From Blastocatellia bacterium (lineage in GTDB: Bacteria > Acidobacteriota > Blastocatellia > Pyrinomonadales > Pyrinomonadaceae): a stretch of 64,000 nt of DNA. Made by a program: the position numbers and the translations under genes. Position 1 is the stretch's first letter, and each line of letters starts with the position of its first letter. Positions 1 to 9,477 of the stretch are shown in pieces. The notes under the pieces were generated by a model, which had not been told where the DNA came from, made no database searches, and saw only the letters and a list, made by a program, of their open reading frames with translations. Where the stretch lies: NCBI GenBank assembly GCA_003487805.1, contig DNNE01000060.1:15502-79501 (forward strand), given 5' to 3'.

Positions 1-1537
1 CAGTGATCGCTTCGTCATACCGCCGCGCGCAATAGAAAACATAACCGACATCTGCGTTGATCGGCAGCGAGAGCGGGTCGCCCTCCCGGGCTCGCTGAAT
101 CTCCTCGATAGCCTGTTCTGGTTTATTAAGACCGAGTAGATGCAGCGCATACCAATGATGGGCCGTCGCGTATTTAGGATTCAGCGCGATGGCTCGCCGG
201 TATTCTGTCTCAGCCAGCTGCCAGTTCCATTCGTTCTCAGCCACCGCCGCCAATGAGGTGTGGGCTTCTGAGAGTGTGTCGTCGAGTTGCACCGCCTTCT
301 CGGCAGCCTGTCGCGCTTTCACAAACGCTTCATTAGACGACATGGGCGTGTACCAGTAGCTCATCACGTAACTATCGGCGAGCCCTGAATACGCGAGAGC
401 AAAATTGGGATCCATTTCGATAGAATCTGCGAACGAGCTAATGGCTTTATCGAGCGCGTGGGGAATGGTCCTTTCGTTCCAATAGTACCGACCCTTCAAA
501 TAGGCCTCGTAAGCATCCCTGCTATTCGTCTGATGGCGCACGAGTTTTTGTTCAGTTTGAGCGTTCAGCTTGAGCTTCAGACCTGAAGTAACGCCGCGCG
601 CGAGGTCGTCTTGGATGGCGAAGATATCACCGGAAGGGCGCTCGTAGTTTTCACTAGCCCATAAGACACGACCGTCGTCTGTGCTAACCAGTCTTACCGC
701 GACGCGAATGTTCTTATCTGTTTTGTTAAGGGTGCCTTCCAGGACAGCCCCTACGCCTAATCTCTTACCCACTTCTCGTGGATCTATTTCTTTGTCTTTA
801 AAGTCGAAGGCCGAGCCTCGCGAAATAACTTTCAGTCCGTCGATCTTCGAAAGCGAGTTGATCAGAGTTTCAGAGAGTCCATCGCTCAAGTATTCGTTCG
901 CCGCGTCGCCGGTTAGATTTTTGAGAGGTAGAACGGCAATCGAGTTCACCGGCGGACTTGGTGCGCTATTCATGCGTCGATCGATAACCAGCGCAGCTAC
1001 CGCAGTGACGGTAATAACCGAACATGCGACTACTGCCAGCATTGCTCGACGGGACATCTTGCTGGCCGCGAGAGTTACTCGACTGACTGGCGCGGGAACA
1101 TTGACGACGGCTTCACTCGTTGGCTCGGAACTGTGTATCTCTTCCTGTTCGACGACGATCTTGACGCCGCGCGTCCTTTCAATTTCCACGATTGATCCAT
1201 CATCAACCAGTTTTTCTTCCAGCGGCCCGACATATCGATAGCCTTCCGCATAGCGCGTCTCGATGAAGCGCGGCTGGTCCATTTGGTCGTTCAGTGCCTT
1301 GCGAATTTTGCCAACGCATTTGGTAAGGGTGATGTCATAAACGTCGCGCCCTTCCCAAAAAAGTTCGAGCAATTCGGAGCGGCTCACTAGTCGATCCCGG
1401 TGTTCGATTAAATAGAGGAGAACCTGGAAGGGACGGTGCGGCAAGTGAACTGCTTGGCCGTTGTGTAGGAGCAGCCGCGTGTCGGGCTCCAACCTATACC
1501 CGTTCAGGATAAATCTCTTTCTTACTTCCGCAGCCAT
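1..1537 (-). CDS. CadC-type winged-helix regulator with TM segment and TPR repeats (partial, C-terminus off window)
   Basis: This minus-strand gene starts at an ATG at 1535-1537 and runs open to the window edge, so about 512 residues are visible and the C-terminus is missing. The first ~105 residues read as an OmpR/CadC-type winged helix (FILNGYRLEPDTRLLL, then DITLTKCVGKIRKAL and RFIETRYAEGYRY). A hydrophobic stretch near residues 165-185 is probably one transmembrane helix. It is followed by a FlgO/TolB-N-like region (SIAVLPLKNLTGD, YLSDGLSETLINSL) and by TPR-like helices (DPNFALAYSGLADSY, ALNPKYATAHHWYALHLLG). The same FlgO-like plus TPR module recurs in the kinase at 61082-63799. Such proteins are common in Acidobacteriota and are thought to be membrane-bound one-component regulators. 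The target and signal are unknown. Confidence 0.85.
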   Translation of the reverse strand, partial: MAAEVRKRFILNGYRLEPDTRLLLHNGQAVHLPHRPFQVLLYLIEHRDRLVSRSELLELFWEGRDVYDITLTKCVGKIRKALNDQMDQPRFIETRYAEGYRYVGPLEEKLVDDGSIVEIERTRGVKIVVEQEEIHSSEPTSEAVVNVPAPVSRVTLAASKMSRRAMLAVVACSVITVTAVAALVIDRRMNSAPSPPVNSIAVLPLKNLTGDAANEYLSDGLSETLINSLSKIDGLKVISRGSAFDFKDKEIDPREVGKRLGVGAVLEGTLNKTDKNIRVAVRLVSTDDGRVLWASENYERPSGDIFAIQDDLARGVTSGLKLKLNAQTEQKLVRHQTNSRDAYEAYLKGRYYWNERTIPHALDKAISSFADSIEMDPNFALAYSGLADSYVMSYWYTPMSSNEAFVKARQAAEKAVQLDDTLSEAHTSLAAVAENEWNWQLAETEYRRAIALNPKYATAHHWYALHLLGLNKPEQAIEEIQRAREGDPLSLPINADVGYVFYCARRYDEAIT

Positions 1538-1974
1538 TTTCTTAACTCGACCGTCAGGATTCAGCAAAAAGCCTAATGTCTTTCCAATTATTTCCTGATT
1601 TTTTCAGGATTCAAATTGGATCGTCGTCTAGAGTCAGCGACCTGGCAACTGCTCAAGGGATTAACGACGGCGAATGTCAGCGTCCAGATTCTATCACCAT
1701 GGCCACTATCACCAGAAGAAGAGTAGAGATCATTGCCTTCGAACAGGAACGAATCACCCGGCGCCTGGCGTCGCAGTCCTGTCCGGAATGCCAACAAGCA
1801 AACGAGCGCCACCGCGATTCACTTACGCTGCCCGTTCGATCCAAAGCGCGACGGGTGTATCACTGGCTCGCAATTCTTATACGCCGAACGGGTTTGACCT
1901 AATGAAGGATCGCGAGAGCCGATGAAAAATAAGCAGTCTCATTAGATGGTCTTCTATGTAACTAACGCCAAATT
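1538..1974. other. Intergenic region between divergent regulator and RHS gene
   Basis: About 437 bases separate the divergent regulator (minus) from the giant YD-repeat gene (plus) and should hold both promoters. Short overlapping open frames on both strands lack a convincing ribosome site and resemble nothing I recognise. I see no clear terminator or repeat. Confidence 0.5.
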
Positions 1975-4900
1975 ATGAATAGCGAACATCTGAAAACATT
2001 TCCGCGGCGATTGTTGATTGTCATTGGACTCGGGGCACTGCTGGTCACCTCGACGCTCGTTCTAATGCGTTCTTCACAAGGGGCAAGACTTGCTCTAAGG
2101 AGCGCGTCGACAAGGTCACTACCTGATAAAGCAAGTCCAAGCAAAAACTCGTTTGCTAGTGTTTCGGTACCGGCGGCAGCAACGCTTCAGTTCAGCTCAT
2201 CCAGTTATGTCGTCGGAGAAGGTGATGGCAGCTCGACTATTACCGTCACGCGGACGGGTGATATGTCGAGCGCAGTCACACTTGATTATGCGACTTCTGA
2301 CGGCACGGCTTCAGAACGATCAGACTATACGGCGGCGTTGGGAACGCTTCGTTTTGCGGCGGGCGAAACCAGCAAGAGTTTTCTGGTACTGATAACCGAC
2401 GATCAATCGGTCGAAGGTAATGAGACGGTTAACCTTACTCTTTCAAATCCAACCGGAGGAGCAACGCTGGGTGTTCCGAGTGCCGCGGTCTTGACGATCG
2501 TGGACAACGACAACTTGATTGGAGCTGTAAATCCGATCGATCTCTCACCATTTTTCGTCCGCCAGCACTATCTCGATTTTCTCAATCGCGAAGTGGATGC
2601 TTCGGGGTTCGCCTTCTGGCAGAACAACATTGAGCAGTGCGGCAGCGATCCACAATGTCGAGAGGTGCAACGCATTAACACCTCGGCAGCTTTTTTTGTT
2701 TCTATAGAATTTCAGAACACCGGCTACTTCATCTATCGGCTGCATCAGACGGCGTTCGCTTCGGGTGAAACATTGCAGTTGCGACGGTTCCTGCCTGACA
2801 CCCAGGAGATTAGTCACGGCGTTGTTGTAGGCCAGGGCGACTGGCAGGGGCAGATCGAGGCTAACAAGCAGGCGTTCGTCAGCGAGTTTGTCGTTCGCCC
2901 GGAGTTCATGGCTACCTTCCCGAACACTTTGAGCGCGGCGCAATTCGTTGACGCGCTCAACTCTCACACGCTGGATCCGCAAAATCCCAACAGCGGTGGC
3001 GCGCTGACACAAGCCGAGCGAGACCAACTGGTTGCCGACTTATCGGCTGCCCGCAAGACACGCGCTGACGTTCTGCGCGCGGTCGCCGAGAATGCCGAGT
3101 TGCAGCGCCGCCAGTTCAATAGAGCATTCGTTTATATGCAGTACATTGGCTACCTGCGCCGCAATCCGAATGATCCGCCTGACGGGAATTTCAACGGCTA
3201 CAACTTTTGGCTTGGCAAGCTGAATCAATTCAATGGCAACTACATTCAGGCTGAGATGGTCAAAGCTTTTCTTAGTTCGACCGAGTATAGGAGTCGCTTT
3301 CAACCAACGTCTGCTCCAACTCCGACACCAACGCCGACAGCAACCCCGACGCCAACGCCGACACTACCACCCGATCCCGGCAGCGTGGCTCCGCCAATCG
3401 ATCAGACGATATCGACGACGGTCTTTGATTCGACTTCATTTCTCTATACTGGTAATCCTCCGATTCAAACGGGCGTGGCTCCGGGAACGATCAAACCGAT
3501 CCAGGCGGCAGTCCTGCGCGGTCGGGTTGTCGATCGCAGTAACGCGCCTTTGCCGGGAGTGACGATTACCATCCTCAATCATGCTGAGTTTGGCCAGACG
3601 TTGAGTCGTGCCGATGGGATGTTCGACATGGCGGTCAACGGCGGTGGACTGTTAACGGTGAACTATGCGAAAGCCGGCTTCATGCCGGTGCAGCGACAGA
3701 TGGATGTTCCGTGGCAGGACTACATGATGGTCCATAATGTCGTGCTATTGCCCTTTGATAACGCGGTGACGACCATTGATCTCAACTCAAGCACACCCGT
3801 ACAGGTTGCACAGGGCACGACGATGACTGATACGTCGGGCAGTCGGCGCGCCACGCTTATGTTTAAGCAAGGCACAACAGCGACGATGACCCTACCAAAT
3901 AATTCGAGTCAACCGTTGACGACAATGCACGTGCGCGCGACCGAGTACACGGTTGGCGCGATGGGGCCAACTGCGATGCCGGGTGATCTGCCGGCGGCAA
4001 GTCAATACACCTACGCATCAGAGTACAGTGTTGATGAAGCAGTTGCGGCCAACGCTATCAGTATTACCTTCAATCAACCGGTCGTTCAGTACAATGAAAA
4101 CTTTCTCAACTTTCCGGCGGGCACGATCATACCTTCGGGCTCTTACGACAAAACGAGCGGCATCTGGATGCCTTCGGCCAACGGTCTGGTCGTCAAGGTT
4201 CTGAGTGTCACCAGCGGATCGGTGAATCTCGACATCGACGGCAGCGGCAATCCCGCTAGCGACTCGGCATTAACCGCGATTGGCATCAACGCAGCCGAAC
4301 GTCAGCAACTCGCCGGGCTCTATCAACCGGGCCAGTCGCTTTGGCGCGTGCCGCTCAATCACTTCTCTGGTTGGGACTCGAACTGGGGCTGGGGGCCACC
4401 GGCGGGCGCTGCACCGCCAGGAGGACCAGGGGGACCCACCGGCGGCCCGCCCTCTGCCGGCGGCCCAGGGAAACAGGGATGTGAAGACTGTCCAACCTGT
4501 CCATGTGATGAGAAAAAGGCGAGCACCATCGGCCTGATAGGACAAACGTTGAGTGAAGAAGCAGACCTCACCGGCACGCCTTTTTCCCTACGCTATGACA
4601 GCGACCGCACTCAGGGTTACAGAGCTGCTTACACGCTTAACATTCCTTTGAGCGGCGCAACTCTGCCCGGCCCAGTCAAGCGCATCGATTTGACTGTGAC
4701 TGTTGCCGGACGCATGTTCACACAGAGCTATCCGGCCCAGCCCAACCAGACCGCGACCTTTACGTGGGACGGTCTCGACGCTTACATGCGCGTCGTGCAA
4801 GGACAGCAGATCGCAGTCATAGACATTGGTAACGTTTACGATGGCTCGTATCAGCAAACCGGAGAATTCGGCTACAACGGCAACGGCCTGCCCATTACCG

Positions 4901-7900
4901 CTGACCGTACGCGGCAGGAAATCACGCTGCATCAGATTCAACGCGCGCCTGTTGGAACCTTCGATTATCATCCGCAAGCACTGGGTGGCTGGAGCCTGAG
5001 CGTGCATCACGTTTATGACCCCATCGGTCGCGTGCTCTATCAAGGCGATGGCACGCGCCGCGATGTGCAGAGCGTGAATGCCGTAATTGAAACCGTGGCG
5101 GGCACAGGCGAACTGCCTTCGCAGTCTTGCAGTAATAATAATGTGGACGCGAAGACGGCCTGTCTGGACGCTCCGTTTGGCATAGCCACCGCGCCGGACG
5201 GCACTTTCTATTTCGCCGACACCCACCAGAATCGCATCTTTCGCGTGACGACGAACGGCATTCTCAACGTCTTCGCCGGCACAGGCACATGCGGCTTTAG
5301 CGGCGATGGCGGCCAGGCCACGAACGCGCAGATCTGCGGGCCTGAGGGGATCTCGCTGTCACGCGACGGCAGCCTCTATTTTGCAGATTTCGGTAATCAC
5401 CGGATCAGGCGTATCGGGACGGGCGGCATCATTACCACGGTCGCGGGTAATGGCACGGCAGGGTCAGGCGGCGACGGCGGACCGGCGACGCAGGCTCAAG
5501 TGAGTAATCCTCTTGACGTGACCGTCGGCCCCGACGGCACCTTCTACATCGCGGACGCCAACAATCACCGCGTCCGGCGTGTTGATCCGGCAGGCGTCAT
5601 CACCACGGCTGCGGGCACAGGCTCGTGCAGTTTCAGTGGCGACGGCGGCCAGGGCGCGCAAGCCGGGCTTTGTTTTCCCGAAGGGGTAGCGGTGGGCATC
5701 AACGGCGAATTGTTTATCGCGGACACAGGCAATCGACTCGTGCGGCGCGTAACAGTTGACGGCAAAATTACTACCGTCGCGGGCACGCCGGGACAACAAG
5801 TATGCGCTAACTCGACCGACGCCTGTGGCGATGGCGGCCCGGCGGCGCAGGCCCAGTTTGGCGCGCCTGTCAGCCTCAACGTCGCCGCGGACGGCAGCCT
5901 CTACATCAACGATCCGGGCATCAAACGCATTCGCCGCATCGCGCCCGACGGCAACATCACAACCATTGCGGGCAGCGGTAACGGTTGCTCTTCGACCACC
6001 GCCGCGTGCGGTGAAAGCGGCCCGGCGCAGCGCGCCGATCTCGGCTTCGGCGGCAATGGCCCGCAGCGCATCAGTCTGCTGCCCGACGGCAGCTTCTACG
6101 TCGCCGAGACCGCGACCCATCGCGTGCGCCACGTGGGCCTACCTTTGCCCGGCTTCACTGCTACTGCTATTACAATCCCATCGGAAGACGGCAACGAGCT
6201 TTACGTCTTCGATTCCAATGGGCGACACCTACGCACTGTCAACACGCTGACGGGCGCGAACCTTTACACGTTCGCTTATGACAGCGCAGGACGTTTGAGC
6301 ACCGTCATGGATGGCGATGCCAACGTGACCACGATCCAGCGTGATGGCTCGGGCAACGCCACGGCTATTGTTGGCCCTTTCGGTCAAAGCACCGCGTTGA
6401 GCCTTGATGCCAATGGCTTTCTCACCCGCATCACCGATCCGGTGGGCCAAGTCTCTCAGTTCGTTTACACGACACAGGGCTTGATGACCAGTAAGCAAGA
6501 CCCGCGCGGAAATCAAAGTACCTACACCTACGATGCAGTCGGCAGGCTCGCGCGCGACACCGATGCGGCCACGGGTTTCTTTGCTCTTTCGCGCACAGAT
6601 CAAGGGTTGAATTACACGGTCACGCGCAACACCGCCCTCGGACGGTTGAAACTTTTTGCGATGCAATTTCCGGCGAACGGCGATGTCAAACGCGTTGCCA
6701 CGCTGCCCGACGGCACAACATCACAGTCAATCAATCGCGCGAACGGCACGATAACGTCCATCGCACCAGATGGCATGACGAGGAATGTTACGCAGGGGCC
6801 GGACCCGCGTTGGAAAATGCAGTCGCCCATCAATGCATCCGTCACCGTCACGACGCCGGGCAATCTTAATTTCAATCAGACATTCGCCCGCACCGTCACG
6901 CTGTCGAACGCGAACGACCCGCTGAGCCTGACGGCGCAGACCGATACGACCAGTGTCAATGGGCAAACCTATAACAGCGTCTTCACGACGGCGACCAAGA
7001 CCTTCGCCTTCACGTCGCCGATCGGACGTCAGGGCGCAAGCACAATTGACGCGCAGGGGCGCATCACGCAAGCGCAGTTCGGCGGACTGAATGCGAGCAA
7101 TTACGTTTACGATTCGCGCGGACGCTTGTCCACTGCAACTTTCGGTGCGGGCGCGGAAACGCGCGCGTACAATCTGAGTTACAACAGCGCAGGCTTCCTT
7201 TCGTCAATCACCGATCCGCTTAGTCGCGCTGAGAGTTACCTCTACGATTCGGCAGGTCGCATCACGCAAAGAACCCTCCGCGATGGTCGCGTCATCGCTT
7301 TTGGATACGACGCTAACGGCAATCTGATTTCAATCACGCCGCCCGGCCGATCCGCGCATAGTTTCACTTTCAATGCAGTGAATCTCGGCACGTCTTACAC
7401 CGCGCCGAACCTTGGCGGCAATAGCCAGACGACTTATGCCTACAATCTTGATCGGCAACTTACGACCATCACGCGCCCTGACGCGCAAGTTTTGAATTTC
7501 AGTTATGACACTGCCGGGAGGTTAAGCGCGCTGACTATTCCGGGCGGGCAGTACAGTTATGCTTACAACGCGACGACCGGGAATCTCGCCAGCATCACCG
7601 CGCCCGGCAGCAACACACTCTCGTACACGTTTGATGGGTCGTTACTAACACGAACGACCTGGGCCGGCACGATCACAGGTAACGTCAGCCGCACCTTCGA
7701 CAACTTCTTCCGCGCCGCATCGCAAAGCGTGAACGGCGCGAACACCGTCAACTTCACGTATGACAACGATAGTCTGCTCACTAGCGCAGGCAGTCTGACG
7801 CTGACACGCAACGCGCAGAACGGGCTTGTGACCGGCACGACGCTCGGCAATGTAACCGACACAATGGGCTATAACGGCTTCGCGGAGGTGACGAGCTATG

Positions 7901-9063
7901 CGGCCTCTTTCAACTCGACGCCACTTCTAAACGAGCAGTACACGCGCGACAAGCTGGGTCGCATTTCGCAGAAGACTGAAACCATCGGCGGCGCGACGAA
8001 CACCTATGCTTACACTTACGATCAAGCGGGACGCCTGACTGCGGTCACTTTGAACGGCGCGGGCACTCCCTCTGTGACTTACAGCTACGACAGCAACAGC
8101 AATCGCACCAGCGCCAATTTCAACGGCACGCCGATCAATGGAACGTATGACGCGCAGGATCGGCTGACGCAGTACGGCGTGACAAGTTATACCTATACGG
8201 CAAACGGCGAGCTGCAGAGCAAAACCGAAGCAGCGGCGACAACGCAGTACAGCTATGACGTGCTCGGTAACTTAACGCACGTCACTCTCCCGAACGCGAC
8301 GCAAATCGATTACGTGATCGATGGACAGAACCGGCGCATTGGAAAGAAAGTCAACGGCACGCTCACGCAAGGCTTTTTGTATGACGGCCAATTGAGAATC
8401 GTTGCCGAACTCGACGGGAGTAACAATGTGGTTCGTCGCTTCGTCTATGGCAGCCGCAGCAATATACCGGACTACATGATTAAAGGTGGTGTGACCTATC
8501 GCATCATCTCTGACACTCTCGGTAGCCCGCGCCTGGTCGTCGATATCAATACCGGTACAGTTGCGCAGGAGATTGATTACGACGATTTTGGCGTGGTGAT
8601 GAACGATACGAACCCCGGCTTCCAGCCATTCGGGATTGCGGGCGGAGTATACGATAAGGACACGGGACTGGTGCGCTTCGGCGCGCGTGATTACGACGCG
8701 CAGACGGGACGGTGGACGGCGAAAGACCCGATCCTGTTTGATGGCGGAGACACCAACCTCTATGGGTATGTCTTAAATGATCCGGTGAACTTTACTGATC
8801 GGACGGGGCTGAAGTATAGCGGCTTCGACAATGGAGCCAGCAACATCCTTAACGACGAACCCTTTCCTTCCTCAGATCCTCCGCCACAATATGGCCCACT
8901 CTTCCCCCCGGACTACTTCAAACCGAAGAAGCGCAAGCCGTGTCCGGTCGAAACCGACTCGGAAAGGGCCATAAGAAGGAGTCTGGAAGATTCGGAGCAA
9001 GAGGAAAGAACGCGTAATGCTGCAGAGATTGCTGCCGCACTTGATCCTTTGGCAGGACCCTAG
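1975..9063 (+). CDS. Giant YD/RHS-repeat protein with Calx-beta, DUF4214-like and NHL modules
   Basis: A 2362-residue secreted or surface protein. In order: an N-terminal hydrophobic signal or anchor (about residues 12-32); a Calx-beta domain (about 70-180, ending in TIVDNDN); a DUF4214-like region (about 185-440, with YLDFLNREVDASGFAFW and YIGYLRRNPNDPPDG); a Thr-Pro linker (about 445-470); a carboxypeptidase-regulatory-like beta domain (LRGRVVDRSNAPLPGVTITI, about 515-600); a Gly/Pro stretch with a Cys cluster (CEDCPTCPC); five or so NHL-type propeller repeats (about 1037-1392); a long YD/RHS array (about 1400-2210); and an RHS core (RFGARDYDAQTGRWTAKDP, NLYGYVLNDPVNFTDRTGL). The last ~80 residues after the core are charged and Pro-rich and match no toxin family I know. 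YD proteins encase or present a variable C-terminal tip. No immunity-like gene follows in the next 400 bases, so a toxin role is unproven. Confidence 0.88.
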   Translation: MNSEHLKTFPRRLLIVIGLGALLVTSTLVLMRSSQGARLALRSASTRSLPDKASPSKNSFASVSVPAAATLQFSSSSYVVGEGDGSSTITVTRTGDMSSAVTLDYATSDGTASERSDYTAALGTLRFAAGETSKSFLVLITDDQSVEGNETVNLTLSNPTGGATLGVPSAAVLTIVDNDNLIGAVNPIDLSPFFVRQHYLDFLNREVDASGFAFWQNNIEQCGSDPQCREVQRINTSAAFFVSIEFQNTGYFIYRLHQTAFASGETLQLRRFLPDTQEISHGVVVGQGDWQGQIEANKQAFVSEFVVRPEFMATFPNTLSAAQFVDALNSHTLDPQNPNSGGALTQAERDQLVADLSAARKTRADVLRAVAENAELQRRQFNRAFVYMQYIGYLRRNPNDPPDGNFNGYNFWLGKLNQFNGNYIQAEMVKAFLSSTEYRSRFQPTSAPTPTPTPTATPTPTPTLPPDPGSVAPPIDQTISTTVFDSTSFLYTGNPPIQTGVAPGTIKPIQAAVLRGRVVDRSNAPLPGVTITILNHAEFGQTLSRADGMFDMAVNGGGLLTVNYAKAGFMPVQRQMDVPWQDYMMVHNVVLLPFDNAVTTIDLNSSTPVQVAQGTTMTDTSGSRRATLMFKQGTTATMTLPNNSSQPLTTMHVRATEYTVGAMGPTAMPGDLPAASQYTYASEYSVDEAVAANAISITFNQPVVQYNENFLNFPAGTIIPSGSYDKTSGIWMPSANGLVVKVLSVTSGSVNLDIDGSGNPASDSALTAIGINAAERQQLAGLYQPGQSLWRVPLNHFSGWDSNWGWGPPAGAAPPGGPGGPTGGPPSAGGPGKQGCEDCPTCPCDEKKASTIGLIGQTLSEEADLTGTPFSLRYDSDRTQGYRAAYTLNIPLSGATLPGPVKRIDLTVTVAGRMFTQSYPAQPNQTATFTWDGLDAYMRVVQGQQIAVIDIGNVYDGSYQQTGEFGYNGNGLPITADRTRQEITLHQIQRAPVGTFDYHPQALGGWSLSVHHVYDPIGRVLYQGDGTRRDVQSVNAVIETVAGTGELPSQSCSNNNVDAKTACLDAPFGIATAPDGTFYFADTHQNRIFRVTTNGILNVFAGTGTCGFSGDGGQATNAQICGPEGISLSRDGSLYFADFGNHRIRRIGTGGIITTVAGNGTAGSGGDGGPATQAQVSNPLDVTVGPDGTFYIADANNHRVRRVDPAGVITTAAGTGSCSFSGDGGQGAQAGLCFPEGVAVGINGELFIADTGNRLVRRVTVDGKITTVAGTPGQQVCANSTDACGDGGPAAQAQFGAPVSLNVAADGSLYINDPGIKRIRRIAPDGNITTIAGSGNGCSSTTAACGESGPAQRADLGFGGNGPQRISLLPDGSFYVAETATHRVRHVGLPLPGFTATAITIPSEDGNELYVFDSNGRHLRTVNTLTGANLYTFAYDSAGRLSTVMDGDANVTTIQRDGSGNATAIVGPFGQSTALSLDANGFLTRITDPVGQVSQFVYTTQGLMTSKQDPRGNQSTYTYDAVGRLARDTDAATGFFALSRTDQGLNYTVTRNTALGRLKLFAMQFPANGDVKRVATLPDGTTSQSINRANGTITSIAPDGMTRNVTQGPDPRWKMQSPINASVTVTTPGNLNFNQTFARTVTLSNANDPLSLTAQTDTTSVNGQTYNSVFTTATKTFAFTSPIGRQGASTIDAQGRITQAQFGGLNASNYVYDSRGRLSTATFGAGAETRAYNLSYNSAGFLSSITDPLSRAESYLYDSAGRITQRTLRDGRVIAFGYDANGNLISITPPGRSAHSFTFNAVNLGTSYTAPNLGGNSQTTYAYNLDRQLTTITRPDAQVLNFSYDTAGRLSALTIPGGQYSYAYNATTGNLASITAPGSNTLSYTFDGSLLTRTTWAGTITGNVSRTFDNFFRAASQSVNGANTVNFTYDNDSLLTSAGSLTLTRNAQNGLVTGTTLGNVTDTMGYNGFAEVTSYAASFNSTPLLNEQYTRDKLGRISQKTETIGGATNTYAYTYDQAGRLTAVTLNGAGTPSVTYSYDSNSNRTSANFNGTPINGTYDAQDRLTQYGVTSYTYTANGELQSKTEAAATTQYSYDVLGNLTHVTLPNATQIDYVIDGQNRRIGKKVNGTLTQGFLYDGQLRIVAELDGSNNVVRRFVYGSRSNIPDYMIKGGVTYRIISDTLGSPRLVVDINTGTVAQEIDYDDFGVVMNDTNPGFQPFGIAGGVYDKDTGLVRFGARDYDAQTGRWTAKDPILFDGGDTNLYGYVLNDPVNFTDRTGLKYSGFDNGASNILNDEPFPSSDPPPQYGPLFPPDYFKPKKRKPCPVETDSERAIRRSLEDSEQEERTRNAAEIAAALDPLAGP

Positions 9064-9477
9064 ATTCATTCTTTGAACGATCGATCGAAGAAGTGCGGGT
9101 AATTCATTTCGCTCCGCCACTATCTTCCGCAAAAAATGTCGGTGGCGAAGATCAATAAGCGAAGTCATTCGGGAACTGAATCCGATGAAAACAAAGCGAC
9201 CGCCGGAATCGCGTCAAGACTGAGCGGCGCGCCCACCAGCAAACACAAAATAAAGAAATACAAGACAATAGAACATAGCGACTTCGCCTTTTCAAAAACC
9301 AATCGATATAGTCTTTCATGTACGCTTGCTTCTTACCGTAAGCGCGCTCCGTTCATTGAGTGATGGAGGCTGCCTTCGCGAACGCCGAGAGCAGTAAGAG
9401 TCGATGCGCCTTAGTTCACTTGGCATTGATCAAATCCATACAGCGCCATTCCTTACGGCGCTAGGATTGGCGCTAAC
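9064..9477. other. Intergenic region, convergent gene ends
   Basis: About 414 bases lie between the end of the YD-repeat gene and the stop of the permease on the other strand. A 75-codon plus-strand frame here has no ribosome site and looks random. A weak 6-bp stem (AGCGCC/GGCGCT, about 9438-9458) may help terminate the permease transcript. I see no immunity-like gene. Confidence 0.45.

Noticed and set aside
1576..1925. Overlapping plus- and minus-strand frames upstream of the first YD gene
   Set aside because: No ribosome site, no recognisable composition, and they lie in a divergent promoter region.
3310..3370. Repetitive ACGCCGACxCC stretch, considered as a tandem repeat element
   Set aside because: It simply encodes the Thr-Pro linker of the YD protein.
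4588..6132. Long open frames on the minus strand (212 and 222 codons) inside the first YD gene
   Set aside because: They are antisense to a clear GC-rich repeat gene; open antisense frames are expected from its codon use, and the translations are Arg/Ala-rich with no motif.
5090..6150. Periodic GGCGATGGCGGCC-type sequence, considered as CRISPR or other DNA repeats
   Set aside because: The spacing (~165 bases) and translation show NHL-type protein repeats; no CRISPR-like array exists in the window.
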